Below, in pieces: positions 8,820 to 17,476 of a stretch of 64,000 bases of DNA. Under the pieces are notes generated by a model. That model did no database searches, had not been told where the DNA came from, and saw nothing but the letters and a program-made list of their open reading frames with translations. Numbering within the stretch: position 1 is the stretch's first letter; each line of letters opens with the position of its first letter. Where the stretch lies: the NCBI GenBank assembly GCA_038405435.1, contig JBBYHZ010000010.1; one strand, written 5' to 3'. Source of the stretch: Dryocola clanedunensis_A (lineage in GTDB: Bacteria; Pseudomonadota; Gammaproteobacteria; Enterobacterales; Enterobacteriaceae). The position numbers were made by a program, and so were the translations under genes.

Positions 8820-9952
8820 TGAACAGATATGGAACGTTGTTCTTTGCTGTGCTGAGCCTGCTGTCCGTTTCGCAAAGTGCCCGGGGCGTGAGCCGAGAAG
8901 AAATTGACGGTTTTCTCGGCAAGCTGGGCGCGGACAATCAGTATGACGCCAGTAAGGGGATCAACTGGAGCGTGCTGCCCGGCCCGTTTTATACCCCCGA
9001 GTTAAAACTTGGCCTCGGCGCGGCGATTGCCGGGGTTTACCGCGTCGACCCTAATGATAAAACCACGCAAAACTCCTCGATTTCATTCACCGGGTTTGTC
9101 AGCAGCAGCGGTGCGCTTGGCGTGGGCATGAAGTCTTACACCTTCTTCAGCGGTGACAAATGGCGCATGTTTGTCGACGGCTCGCTGGCGAATATCCCAA
9201 CGGGATTCTGGGGTATCGGCTACGACGCCGCGCAGGGGAACGAACAAAAATACACGGACCAGTCCGTCAGCGTGCATCCGCAAATCATGCGTCAGATCGT
9301 TGATAACCTCTACGCAGGCGTGGGCTGGGACTATTCAACAATGCACGCAACCGAGCTGGAAGATACGCATCCGGGCGATAACTTCACCCGTTACGGCGCG
9401 GTCAAAGACTCCAAAAGCTCGGGCGTAACGGCAACGCTTAATTATGATTCGCGTGATGTCATCACCCGGCCACGGCGCGGGCAATTTTTCAGCGCCGAAT
9501 ACAGCAACTTCGACCCCTCTCTCGGCTCGGATAATCACTTTACCGTTCTGCAGCTGCAATATAATTATTACCATCCCCTGAACGAGGAGGACGTACTGGC
9601 GTTCGACCTGTGGGGACGTTTTTCTCGTGGGGATGTGCCGTGGGATCGCCTGTCTGAACTCGGGGACGACAAGCGCATGCGGGGCTACTACCAGGGGCGC
9701 TATCGCGATAAAGACGTGGTCAGCACCCAGCTGGAATACCGCAAAAAGCTCGACTGGCGAAATGGCTACGTGCTCTGGCTGGGAATGGGTGCGCTGGGAG
9801 GCAGCACGGGCGATCTGCTGGATAACGCGCCGCTGCCAACCACGGGCGTCGGCTACCGCTTCGAGGTAAAACCAGACATGAACATTCGTCTTGATTTAGG
9901 ATTTGGGAAAGAGAGCGCCGGATTTTACTTCCAGGTCGCGGAGGCATTTTAA
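8819..9952 (+). CDS. BamA/TamA-like outer-membrane beta-barrel protein
   Basis: 377 residues with a signal peptide (MNRYGTLFFAVLSLLSVSQSARG). The barrel-like sequence contains KRMRGYYQGRYRD, corresponding to the conserved RG(F/Y) lid motif of Omp85 proteins, and ends in Phe (FQVAEAF). An N-terminal plug or POTRA region is absent or very short (about 30 residues). The start overlaps the upstream stop by one base and its own stop overlaps the DUF4056 start by one base. It is a second, diverged Omp85-type barrel in the same operon, so it is not a simple tandem duplicate. Confidence 0.8.
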   Translation: MNRYGTLFFAVLSLLSVSQSARGVSREEIDGFLGKLGADNQYDASKGINWSVLPGPFYTPELKLGLGAAIAGVYRVDPNDKTTQNSSISFTGFVSSSGALGVGMKSYTFFSGDKWRMFVDGSLANIPTGFWGIGYDAAQGNEQKYTDQSVSVHPQIMRQIVDNLYAGVGWDYSTMHATELEDTHPGDNFTRYGAVKDSKSSGVTATLNYDSRDVITRPRRGQFFSAEYSNFDPSLGSDNHFTVLQLQYNYYHPLNEEDVLAFDLWGRFSRGDVPWDRLSELGDDKRMRGYYQGRYRDKDVVSTQLEYRKKLDWRNGYVLWLGMGALGGSTGDLLDNAPLPTTGVGYRFEVKPDMNIRLDLGFGKESAGFYFQVAEAF

Positions 9953-11073
9953 TGCGGGTATGGCTTTTCACACTGCTGCTTGGCATCACAACCTTAAGCT
10001 ACGGCGCTCAACCGCCCGTTGCGGATATTTTACCCATCGAACAGGCGAGGCGCGCCTGGCCGGTAGTGGAAAACCTTACCCCGCCGGAGTCCTTGCGCCC
10101 CTGCTGCGCGTTCGGCTATGACCTGCACGTTCGGGCAATCGGCGTGCCTATTCCGATCTACCAGATTGGCAACGTCCTGACGGTATCGACCCTCGGCCAC
10201 CACCACTACAACGACAGCGCGTTTGGGGCGGTTAAAAATATCGTCGGCCTAAGCGACGAGAAAAGCGGCCTTATCTACACCCACCGTGGCGGTTTTATTG
10301 ATATTGCCCACGTGCGCGATACCGCCGACAACACGCTCTATCTCTTCTCGCAAATCCATGCGCTGCTGGGCCAGGACCAGCGAATATTCTTCAGCGAAGA
10401 GCTTGGCCTGCGGCGTATCCAGCTGCAAGCTTTTACCCCGCCAGCCGCGATGGCGGAGCGTTACAGCCTCGCCGCATGGCTGGCGGGCCACCTGGCATTT
10501 CAGATGGCCCAGTGGCATGAAGTTGCCCAGTGGTACGGCTTCCAGTCCGTCCCCGGTTTCTCTGAAGAGATCTCCGCTTTCTCGCCGGAAGATCTTTACT
10601 CCAACCTGCTCGGCGCACGTCTGGCAATCAATGTGATTTTGCAGGGCCAGGCCGGTTCCGTTGAAGCCTACGATCGCGCGATGGATAAAGCTCTGCACTC
10701 TGCGCTGATACAGCTAGGGGCGGTAAACAAAGAAGAGACCGAAAAAGAGTTCCGCGACCTGGACGGCGACTGGTGGAACAGCAAGCGCCGTGTGCCGGAT
10801 AAATTCCTGGTGCTGAACCGCAATTACGATCTGAGCGAAAACCGCCTGCCAACGGAGGTCCCATTCGAGCAGGCGGAACGCTACCGGCTGGTGATGCCCG
10901 CGACGGTGGCTGGCATGACGCTGAGCAGCCTCGGGGAGTTACAAATCCATAAAGGCAGCAAGATGAAGGGGCTGAAAGCGCCGGACGGTTTTTATACGCC
11001 GCCACAGTTTAAAGCGCTGGCGGAGCAGGCAAAGCAGGCCGATCAGATACAGCTGCAGAGAATGAATAAATAG
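9952..11073 (+). CDS. exported DUF4056 protein
   Basis: 373 residues with a signal peptide (MRVWLFTLLLGITTLSYG). I assign it to DUF4056 from memory of the family pattern. It has an adjacent Cys pair (PCCAFGYDL, near residues 49-50) and clustered histidines in GHHHYNDSAFG (near 82), YTHRGGFIDIAHVRD and QWHEVAQWYG. These could bind a metal or form a hydrolase site, but the biochemistry is unknown. It is the last gene of the three-barrel operon, whose genes from 7842 on overlap by single bases. By context I infer a periplasmic enzyme working with the barrels. A terminator follows. Confidence 0.75.
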   Translation: MRVWLFTLLLGITTLSYGAQPPVADILPIEQARRAWPVVENLTPPESLRPCCAFGYDLHVRAIGVPIPIYQIGNVLTVSTLGHHHYNDSAFGAVKNIVGLSDEKSGLIYTHRGGFIDIAHVRDTADNTLYLFSQIHALLGQDQRIFFSEELGLRRIQLQAFTPPAAMAERYSLAAWLAGHLAFQMAQWHEVAQWYGFQSVPGFSEEISAFSPEDLYSNLLGARLAINVILQGQAGSVEAYDRAMDKALHSALIQLGAVNKEETEKEFRDLDGDWWNSKRRVPDKFLVLNRNYDLSENRLPTEVPFEQAERYRLVMPATVAGMTLSSLGELQIHKGSKMKGLKAPDGFYTPPQFKALAEQAKQADQIQLQRMNK

Positions 11074-11076
11074 CCT

Positions 11077-11153
11077 CAGCGCCATCCACCGTTGTTGACC
11101 GACCTGCTGGTTTTGGGGTTTGTAGGGGGGATAAGCGCAAGCGCCATCCACCA
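11077..11153. repeat. REP-like repeat pair
   Basis: The motif GCGCCATCCACC occurs at about 11080 and again at about 11141, the second preceded by a GTAGGGGGGATAAGCGCAAGC arm. This matches the GTAGG-CGGATAAGCG-AGCG-CATCCG pattern of the other repeats in this window. It lies between the DUF4056 gene and its terminator. Confidence 0.5.
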
Positions 11154-11158
11154 AAGTA

Positions 11159-11182
11159 GGGCCTCTGCCAGGAGGCCCTTTT
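11159..11182 (+). terminator. intrinsic terminator of the DUF4056 operon
   Basis: Stem GGGCCTC / GAGGCCC with a six-base loop, followed by TTTT on the plus strand only. Confidence 0.75.
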
Positions 11183-11185
11183 CTG

Positions 11186-12049
11186 TCAGGCCAGTTTATC
11201 CTGGGCACGCAGTTCAAAATCCGAAGCGTCGTGGCGTTCGTGCAGCTGCTCTGAAGGTTCACCCCAGGTGCGGTTAACCATGCGTCCTCGCTTCACTGCC
11301 GGGCGGGTTGCCACTTCGTCCGCCCAGCGCTGGAAGTGCTTATATGAGGCGACGTCGAGGAATTCCGCTGAATCATACAGGCCGCCTTTTGCCAGCGCGC
11401 CGTACCACGGCCAGATTGCCATATCCGCAATGGAATACTCATCGCCCGCAATAAAGCGGTGGTCGGCCAGCTGGCGATCCAGCACGTCTAGCTGGCGCTT
11501 GGTTTCCATTGCAAAGCGGTTGATGGCGTATTCGATTTTCACCGGCGCGTAGTGGAAGAAGTGGCCGAAACCGCCGCCCAGATAAGGCGCGGAGCCCTGC
11601 AGCCAGAACAGCCAGTTCAGCGTCTCGGTGCGGGCGGCAGCGTCTTTCGGCAGGAAGTGTCCGAACTTCTCGGCCAGATAGAGCAGAATCGAACCGGACT
11701 CGAAGACGCGAACCGGCGGGGTGGCCGAGTTATCAAGCAGCGCCGGAATCTTCGAGTTAGGATTTACTTCCACGAACCCGCTGGAGAACTGATCGCCTTC
11801 GCCAATACGGATTAAGTGCGCGTCGTACTCCGCTCCGCTGACGCCGAGCGCCAGCAGCTCTTCAAGCAGAATCGTCACTTTCTGGCCGTTTGGCGTACCG
11901 AGGGAATAGAGCTGCAGCGGATGTTTACCGACCGGCAGCGTTTTTTCATGCGTTGGTCCGGCGACCGGACGGTTGATATTGGAAAACTGCCCGGCTTCGG
12001 ATTTGTTCCAGGTCCACACTTTCGGTGGCTGATAGTTATTTTCGGACAT
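11186..12049 (-). CDS. yghU: glutathione S-transferase family disulfide-bond oxidoreductase
   Basis: 287 residues and near full-length similarity to E. coli YghU, a Nu-class GST-like enzyme that binds two glutathiones and has disulfide reductase activity. The N-terminal thioredoxin-like domain carries LYSLGTPNGQKVTILLEELL and the glutathione contacts NPNSKIPAL and ESGSILLYL. The helical C-terminal domain carries YSIADMAIWPW. It is cytoplasmic. In E. coli the gene lies elsewhere, so its place beside ychF differs from that order. It is probably a single-gene unit, converging on the DUF4056 operon. Confidence 0.92.
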   Translation of the reverse strand: MSENNYQPPKVWTWNKSEAGQFSNINRPVAGPTHEKTLPVGKHPLQLYSLGTPNGQKVTILLEELLALGVSGAEYDAHLIRIGEGDQFSSGFVEVNPNSKIPALLDNSATPPVRVFESGSILLYLAEKFGHFLPKDAAARTETLNWLFWLQGSAPYLGGGFGHFFHYAPVKIEYAINRFAMETKRQLDVLDRQLADHRFIAGDEYSIADMAIWPWYGALAKGGLYDSAEFLDVASYKHFQRWADEVATRPAVKRGRMVNRTWGEPSEQLHERHDASDFELRAQDKLA

Positions 12050-12140
12050 GCTGTTGGCCTGCCTTTTGTCGTTGGAGTTTACTCAGGCAGATCAGTTTAT
12101 GCCATCCCCGGGCTTCTGGCGAAATTAGCTTTTCAGCCAT

Positions 12141-12170
12141 AAAAAAATCCACGCCTGAGCGTGGATTTTT
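12141..12170 (-). terminator. intrinsic terminator after ychF
   Basis: AAATCCACGC / GCGTGGATTT stem with a CTGA loop and a T tract on the minus strand, 18 bases past the ychF stop. Confidence 0.8.
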
Positions 12171-12187
12171 CGTAACGGGAAAGAGGA

Positions 12188-13279
12188 TTAGACGTTGAAC
12201 AGGAAGTTCATCACGTCGCCATCTTTCACGATGTAGTCTTTGCCTTCCGCACGCATCTTGCCTGCTTCCTTCGCGCCTTGCTCACCTTTGTAGGTGATAA
12301 AGTCTTCGTACGCGATGGTTTGCGCGCGGATGAAGCCTTTTTCGAAGTCGGTGTGGATCTTACCTGCCGCCTGCGGCGCGGTGGCGCCAACCGGGATTGT
12401 CCATGCGCGGACTTCTTTTACGCCAGCGGTGAAATAGGTTTGCAGGTTCAGCAGTTCGTAACCGGCGCGGATTACGCGGTTCAGGCCCGGCTCTTCCAGA
12501 CCCATTTCGGCCATGAACTCGTCACGGTCGGCGTCGTCCAGCTCGGCGATATCAGACTCAACCGCTGCGCAAACCGCCACCACCACGGAGCCTTCGGCCG
12601 CCGCGATTTCACGGACTTTGTCCAGGTACGGGTTGTTCTCGTAGCCGTCTTCATTGACGTTGGCGATGTACATGGTTGGCTTCAGGGTCAGGAAGCTCAG
12701 GTATTTGATTGCCGCTTTGTCTTCTTCGCTCAGGTTCAGCGCGCGCAGCATACCGGCGTTTTCCAGCTGTGGCAGGCATTTCTCCAGCGCGGCCAGCTCG
12801 GCTTTTGCGTCTTTGTCGCCGCCCTTAGCTTTCTTCTGAATGCGGTGCATAGCGCGTTCACAGGTGTCCAGGTCGGAGAGGGCCAGCTCGGTGTTGATCA
12901 CCTCGATGTCGTCCGCCGGGTCAACCTTGTTGTTCACGTGAATGATGTTGTCATTCTCGAAGCAGCGCACCACGTGGCCGATAGCTTCGGTTTCACGGAT
13001 GTTGGTCAGGAACTGGTTGCCCAGGCCTTCACCTTTAGACGCGCCTTTTACCAGGCCGGCGATATCCACGAATTCCATAGTGGTAGGCAGGATACGCTGA
13101 GGTTTTACGATTTCGGCCAGCTTGTCCAGGCGTGGGTCCGGCATCGGCACCACGCCGGTGTTCGGCTCAATGGTACAGAACGGGAAGTTTGCTGCTTCAA
13201 TTCCCGCCTTGGTGAGCGCGTTGAACAGGGTGGATTTACCGACGTTCGGCAAGCCGACGATACCGCATTTGAATCCCAT
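12188..13279 (-). CDS. ychF: ribosome-associated OBG-family ATPase YchF
   Basis: 363 residues. The P-loop is GLPNVGKST at about 9-17. The usual G4 motif NKxD is replaced by NVNE (in YIANVNEDGY), the change that makes YchF prefer ATP to GTP. A helical insert is followed by a C-terminal TGS domain (FFTAGVKEVRAWTI ... GQGAKEAGKMRAEGKDY). It binds ribosomes and is linked to stress and redox responses. It sits downstream of pth on the same strand, as in E. coli. Confidence 0.96.
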   Translation of the reverse strand: MGFKCGIVGLPNVGKSTLFNALTKAGIEAANFPFCTIEPNTGVVPMPDPRLDKLAEIVKPQRILPTTMEFVDIAGLVKGASKGEGLGNQFLTNIRETEAIGHVVRCFENDNIIHVNNKVDPADDIEVINTELALSDLDTCERAMHRIQKKAKGGDKDAKAELAALEKCLPQLENAGMLRALNLSEEDKAAIKYLSFLTLKPTMYIANVNEDGYENNPYLDKVREIAAAEGSVVVAVCAAVESDIAELDDADRDEFMAEMGLEEPGLNRVIRAGYELLNLQTYFTAGVKEVRAWTIPVGATAPQAAGKIHTDFEKGFIRAQTIAYEDFITYKGEQGAKEAGKMRAEGKDYIVKDGDVMNFLFNV

Positions 13280-13415
13280 GGTTTAAATCACCTTAATAGC
13301 TTTGATATCAATGAGTTAATGTTAACTCAATGAAAAAATGGAAATAACTTTGCCTATTATACACCTAAACTGTTTTAAAGGTGCGTGGAAATGGCGCGGC
13401 CCGGGGCGCGCAGCC

Positions 13416-14000
13416 TTACTGAGCTTTAAAAGCGTGCAGGCGGTTGGTCGCCTTGGTCAGGCCTTCTTTCAGCCAGACTTCCGTGCAGCGTGCCGCTTCG
13501 TCTACCGCGTCATCGATAAGCTTCTGCTCGCTGACCGGCGGCTTGCCCAGCACAAAGCCGACAACTTTGTTTTTATCGCCCGGATGGCCAATTCCCAGCC
13601 GTAAGCGGTGAAAGTTCGGGTTATTGCCCAGTTTGTTAATAATGTCTTTCAGGCCGTTATGGCCGCCGTGGCCGCCACCGAGCTTAAATTTTGCCACGCC
13701 CGGCGGCAGATCCAGCTCGTCGTGGGCAACGAGGATTTCGTCCGGCGCGATGCGGAAGAAGGTCGCCATCGCGCTGACCGCTTTGCCGCTCAGGTTCATA
13801 AACGTGGTTGGCACCAGCAGGCGAACGTCCTCACCGGCCAGGCTAATGCGCGCGGTGTAGCCAAAAAACTTCGCTTCTTCTTTCAGCGACTGGTTATGGC
13901 GTTCGGCCAGCAGATCAACATACCAGGCCCCGGCGTTGTGGCGGGTTGCCGCGTATTCCGCACCCGGATTGGCCAGGCCGACAATCAATTTAATACTCAC
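13416..14000 (-). CDS. pth: peptidyl-tRNA hydrolase
   Basis: 194 residues, the normal length. It frees peptides from peptidyl-tRNA that drops off ribosomes and is essential in E. coli. The catalytic set is visible: Asn10 in VGLANPGAEY, His20 in TRHNAGAWYVD, and the Asp of VAHDELDLPPG; GGGHGGHNGLKDI follows. It is divergent from ychH across a 275-base gap and probably co-transcribed with ychF. Confidence 0.97.
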   Translation of the reverse strand: MSIKLIVGLANPGAEYAATRHNAGAWYVDLLAERHNQSLKEEAKFFGYTARISLAGEDVRLLVPTTFMNLSGKAVSAMATFFRIAPDEILVAHDELDLPPGVAKFKLGGGHGGHNGLKDIINKLGNNPNFHRLRLGIGHPGDKNKVVGFVLGKPPVSEQKLIDDAVDEAARCTEVWLKEGLTKATNRLHAFKAQ

Positions 14001-14275
14001 GTTTTCTTTCCTGAAAGCAGACTCAAGCCGCGTAGTTTACTGCGCCGCCGCCGTGATGACAAAGCGCAATGCGCGGCTGGCTTAATTAATGAATAGTTCA
14101 GTCCCTGAACAATTAGAATTTCATGCTATTCAGCAGCTTATTTGTAAATTTTTGTCATAATTTCATTCGTAATTGCGATCGCTATCGCATATAGCAAGCG
14201 GCAGTGTTGTCTATACTTTACACACAAGGAGAGGGGATATTCCCCGCCGACCCAGGATCCATCCGGAGGTGACAC

Positions 14276-14554
14276 ATGAAACGCAGAAACGCTTCGTTAC
14301 TCGGTAATATTCTCATGGGGTTGGGGTTGTTCGTCATGGTGGGTGGCGTTGGTTACTCCATTCTGAACCAGTTGCCTCAGTTCAATTTCCCACAGATCTT
14401 CGCCCACGGAGCCGTGCTTAGCATCTTTGTCGGCGCGGTGCTCTGGCTTGCCGGCGCGCGCGCGGGCGGACGTGAACAGGTCTGCGACCGCTACTGGTGG
14501 ATACGCCATTATGACAAACGCTGCCGCCGCGACGAGCAGCATCGCCACAGTTAA
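14276..14554 (+). CDS. ychH: stress-induced small membrane protein YchH
   Basis: 92 residues with a strong GGAGG site 6 bases before the ATG. Two membrane helices are apparent (about 9-29 and 40-62: ILMGLGLFVMVGGVGYSIL and GAVLSIFVGAVLWLAGA), followed by a basic, charged tail. The E. coli homologue is induced by stress and influences biofilm; the molecular role is unknown. Single-gene unit with its own terminator. Confidence 0.92.
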   Translation: MKRRNASLLGNILMGLGLFVMVGGVGYSILNQLPQFNFPQIFAHGAVLSIFVGAVLWLAGARAGGREQVCDRYWWIRHYDKRCRRDEQHRHS

Positions 14555-14567
14555 GTAGTAAGCGGAA

Positions 14568-14602
14568 TTAAAAAAAGCTCAGCTAAATTGCTGAGCTTTT
14601 TT
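14568..14602. terminator. bidirectional intrinsic terminator ychH/dauA
   Basis: AAAAAAGCTCAGC / GCTGAGCTTTTTT with a TAAATT loop. The tracts on both sides let it serve the convergent ychH and dauA genes. Confidence 0.85.
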
Positions 14603-14605
14603 GTG

Positions 14606-16288
14606 TCATTCCCCCAGCGCGGCCTGTACGTCAGGGAAGAAGGTTAGCCTGCCGGGGATTGGTTTCACCCCCGCGCGAGCCAGCGTTTTCAGCGGCTGGA
14701 ACTCAAGATTCGTTACCCGCAGCTCGCAGCCCTCCGGCAGCTTTGCCACAAAACGCATAAACGCATCCAGCCCGCCCGCGTCCAGCACCGGCACGGCATC
14801 CCACTGCAGAATAATCAGATGGTTTTGCTCAACCCGCTGGGCCAGCTGGCTGAACAACCCTTCTGCGGCGGCAAAGAACAGCGGCCCGGTAACCCTCAGC
14901 GCCAGCACGCCTTGCGGCGCGGTGATATTCAGCGGAGCCAGCCTGGTCAGCCGGGCGATGCGGCGCATAAACAGCAGCGACGCCAGCACAATGCCCACGC
15001 TAATCGCAATGACCATATCAAAGAGTACGGTCAGCGACAGGCACATCAGCATGACGATGATGTCATCTTTCGGCGCGCGCCTGAGCAGATCCACTACCTT
15101 GTGCGCTTCGCTCATGTTCCACGCCACCATCAGCAGCAGCGCGGCCATAGCCGACAGCGGCAGCCACGACAGCAGCGGGGCCAGCACCAGCAGCGCCATG
15201 ATCACCAGCAGCGAATGGATGATGGCGGCAACGGGAGACGTCGCGCCCGCGCGGACGTTAGCCGCAGAACGCGCAATTGCAGCAGTGGCGGTGATCCCAC
15301 CAAAGAACGGGGCGATCAGGTTACCCAGCCCCTGGCCGATAAGCTCGCCGTTAGCGTTATGCCTGGTATCCGTCATCCCGTCCAGCACGACGGCGCACAG
15401 CAGGGACTCAATGGCCCCGAGCATCGCCATTGAAAAGGCGGCGGGAAGCAGGGCGGTCAGTGAATCCCAGCTCAGCGTAAAGCTGGAGTGCGGGATATTC
15501 CACGGCAGCATCAGCTGCGGCAGCAGCTGCGGAATACCGTTGCCCTGGGTGCCGTCTGCCAGCAGGTAATGGAAGCGGGAGCCGATAGTCGCCACGTCCC
15601 ATCCGGCAAGATGCATCACGCCCATCACGGCACAGCCCGCCAGCAGCGCGGGAAGGTGGCCCGGCAGGCGGATACCCAGGCGCGGCCAGAGGATCAAAAC
15701 GGCAAGCGTCACGATGCCAGTCGCGGCGTCGGCAATATTCAGAGTTGGCATCGCCATCGCCAGCGCGGCGACTTTATTGAGGTAGTGTTCCGGCACGTGC
15801 TCAAGCTGCAGACCGAAGAAATCCTTGATCTGCATGGTGGCAATGGTGATGCCAATTCCCGACGTGAAGCCGAGGGTCACCGGCAGCGGAATGTATTCGA
15901 TCAGGCGGCCAAACCGCGCCAGCCCGAAGAGGATCAGGAATACCCCGGACATCAGCGTGGCAACAAGCAGGCCCGCTAAGCCAAACTGCTGGGCGACGGG
16001 ATAGAGGATAACCACAAAGGCGGCGGTTGGGCCGGAGACGCTGAAGCGGGAGCCACCGCTGAGCGCAATGACAATTCCGGCGACGGCTGCCGTGTAGAGG
16101 CCATACTGCGGGGCCACGCCGCTGCCGATAGCGAGCGCCATGGCTAACGGGATAGCGATGATCCCAACGGTGACACCGGCGATAGCGTCGCGGGTAAAAC
16201 GGGAAAGGGTGTATTTTTCGCGCCAGCAGGCGTCAATCAGGGCGCGGAAAGGCAAAACTCGAGAAGATACGTTTTTCACTTGATTCAT
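14606..16288 (-). CDS. dauA: SulP-family C4-dicarboxylate transporter DauA
   Basis: About 560 residues. The inner-membrane SLC26/SulP fold has about 10-14 hydrophobic helices and SGPTAAFVVILYPV near the substrate site. A cytoplasmic STAS domain at the C-terminus (residues about 435-560) includes ILQWDAVPVLDAGGLDAF. The E. coli homologue takes up succinate and other C4-dicarboxylates aerobically. I start at ATG 16288 (MNQVKN) by comparison with E. coli; an ATG pair up to 16303 is also in frame and neither start has a strong ribosome site. Formerly ychM. Confidence 0.93.
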   Translation of the reverse strand: MNQVKNVSSRVLPFRALIDACWREKYTLSRFTRDAIAGVTVGIIAIPLAMALAIGSGVAPQYGLYTAAVAGIVIALSGGSRFSVSGPTAAFVVILYPVAQQFGLAGLLVATLMSGVFLILFGLARFGRLIEYIPLPVTLGFTSGIGITIATMQIKDFFGLQLEHVPEHYLNKVAALAMAMPTLNIADAATGIVTLAVLILWPRLGIRLPGHLPALLAGCAVMGVMHLAGWDVATIGSRFHYLLADGTQGNGIPQLLPQLMLPWNIPHSSFTLSWDSLTALLPAAFSMAMLGAIESLLCAVVLDGMTDTRHNANGELIGQGLGNLIAPFFGGITATAAIARSAANVRAGATSPVAAIIHSLLVIMALLVLAPLLSWLPLSAMAALLLMVAWNMSEAHKVVDLLRRAPKDDIIVMLMCLSLTVLFDMVIAISVGIVLASLLFMRRIARLTRLAPLNITAPQGVLALRVTGPLFFAAAEGLFSQLAQRVEQNHLIILQWDAVPVLDAGGLDAFMRFVAKLPEGCELRVTNLEFQPLKTLARAGVKPIPGRLTFFPDVQAALGE

Positions 16289-16357
16289 CCGTGAGCGCAT
16301 CATCTGTCATAAAGGCAGGTGAAGGAGGCTGTGCTTAACAATAGGGGCCGGTAAAAC

Positions 16358-16384
16358 GAAAAAACCCGCCGGAGCGGGTTTTTT
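16358..16384 (-). terminator. intrinsic terminator after prs
   Basis: AAAACCCGC / GCGGGTTTT hairpin with a short loop and T tracts, between the prs stop and the dauA start region; on the minus strand it ends the prs message. Confidence 0.85.
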
Positions 16385-16396
16385 AAGCGGGTCCGA

Positions 16397-17344
16397 TTAG
16401 TGTTCGAACATCGCAGAGATTGATTCTTCGTTACTGATACGGCGGATAGCTTCGGCCAGCATTCCGGACAGGGTCAGGGTGCGGACGTTAGGCAGCGCTT
16501 TGATTTCATCAGACAGCGGGATGGTATCGCAGACAATCACTTCATCAATGACGGAGTTACGCAGGTTGTGAACCGCGTTGCCGGAGAAGATTGGGTGAGT
16601 GGCATAAGCGAATACACGTTTTGCGCCGCGCTCTTTCAGCGCTTCCGCTGCTTTGCACAGGGTGCCGCCGGTATCGATCATATCGTCAACCAGCACGCAG
16701 TCACGGCCGCTCACATCACCGATGATGTGCATCACCTGAGAGACGTTAGCGCGTGGACGACGTTTGTCGATGATAGCCATGTCGGTATCGTTCAGCAGCT
16801 TAGCGATAGCGCGGGCACGCACTACGCCGCCGATGTCCGGGGAAACCACGATTGGGTTTTCCAGGCCGATCTGCAGCATATCTTCCAGCAGGATTGGGCT
16901 GCCGAAGACGTTGTCTACCGGCACATCGAAGAAGCCCTGAATCTGTTCTGCGTGCAGGTCCACGGTAAGAACACGGTCAACCCCAACGCTTGAAAGGAAG
17001 TCAGCGACAACCTTTGCCGTGATTGGCACACGAGCAGAACGCACGCGGCGGTCCTGACGAGCGTAACCAAAGTAAGGGATAACAGCGGTGATACGACCTG
17101 CAGAGGCGCGGCGCAGGGCGTCGACCATAACAACGAGTTCCATCAGGTTGTCATTGGTGGGAGCACAGGTGGACTGGATGATGAAAATATCACCACCGCG
17201 TACATTTTCGTTGATTTGTACGCTTACTTCACCGTCGCTAAAACGACCGACGGCGGCGTCACCAAGAGAGGTGTACAGGCGGTTGGCAATACGTTGTGCT
17301 AGTTCCGGGGTGGCGTTACCAGCAAAAAGCTTCATATCAGGCAC
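16397..17344 (-). CDS. prs: ribose-phosphate pyrophosphokinase
   Basis: Makes PRPP from ribose 5-phosphate and ATP for purine, pyrimidine, NAD, His and Trp synthesis. 315 residues and almost identical to the E. coli enzyme. It has the flexible-loop RRVRSARVPITAKV, the PRPP loop DCVLVDDMIDTGGTL and the ATP region FSDGEVSVQINENVRGGD. I use the GTG at 17344 (VPDMKLF): GAGG stands at the right distance and it matches E. coli. An ATG 18 bases further upstream (17362) is in frame but lies inside the leader. The ispE stop is about 130 bases upstream. Confidence 0.97.
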   Translation of the reverse strand: MPDMKLFAGNATPELAQRIANRLYTSLGDAAVGRFSDGEVSVQINENVRGGDIFIIQSTCAPTNDNLMELVVMVDALRRASAGRITAVIPYFGYARQDRRVRSARVPITAKVVADFLSSVGVDRVLTVDLHAEQIQGFFDVPVDNVFGSPILLEDMLQIGLENPIVVSPDIGGVVRARAIAKLLNDTDMAIIDKRRPRANVSQVMHIIGDVSGRDCVLVDDMIDTGGTLCKAAEALKERGAKRVFAYATHPIFSGNAVHNLRNSVIDEVIVCDTIPLSDEIKALPNVRTLTLSGMLAEAIRRISNEESISAMFEH

Positions 17345-17476
17345 GAGAAAAACCTCAGGCATGCGTCCAGTGGCGGATGGATGCTACCGCAACGATGCGG
17401 CAGGTAAGGGTGGGGCAACACCCATCCAGGCGGTGTATAAAGAGCTTGATGCAACGTCTGAAACGAGGTGACGTTG

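Noticed and set aside
10520..10550. HExxH-type zinc protease motif in the DUF4056 protein
   Set aside because: WHEVAQWYG lacks the second histidine, so it is not a metallopeptidase signature.
12278..13333. 351-codon open frame antisense to ychF
   Set aside because: It is a shadow of the high-GC ychF codons; low-complexity Val/Phe/Gln-rich product and no ribosome site.
14601..15569. 322-codon open frame antisense to dauA
   Set aside because: Ser/Ala-rich shadow of membrane-protein codons; the DauA frame is fully conserved on the other strand.
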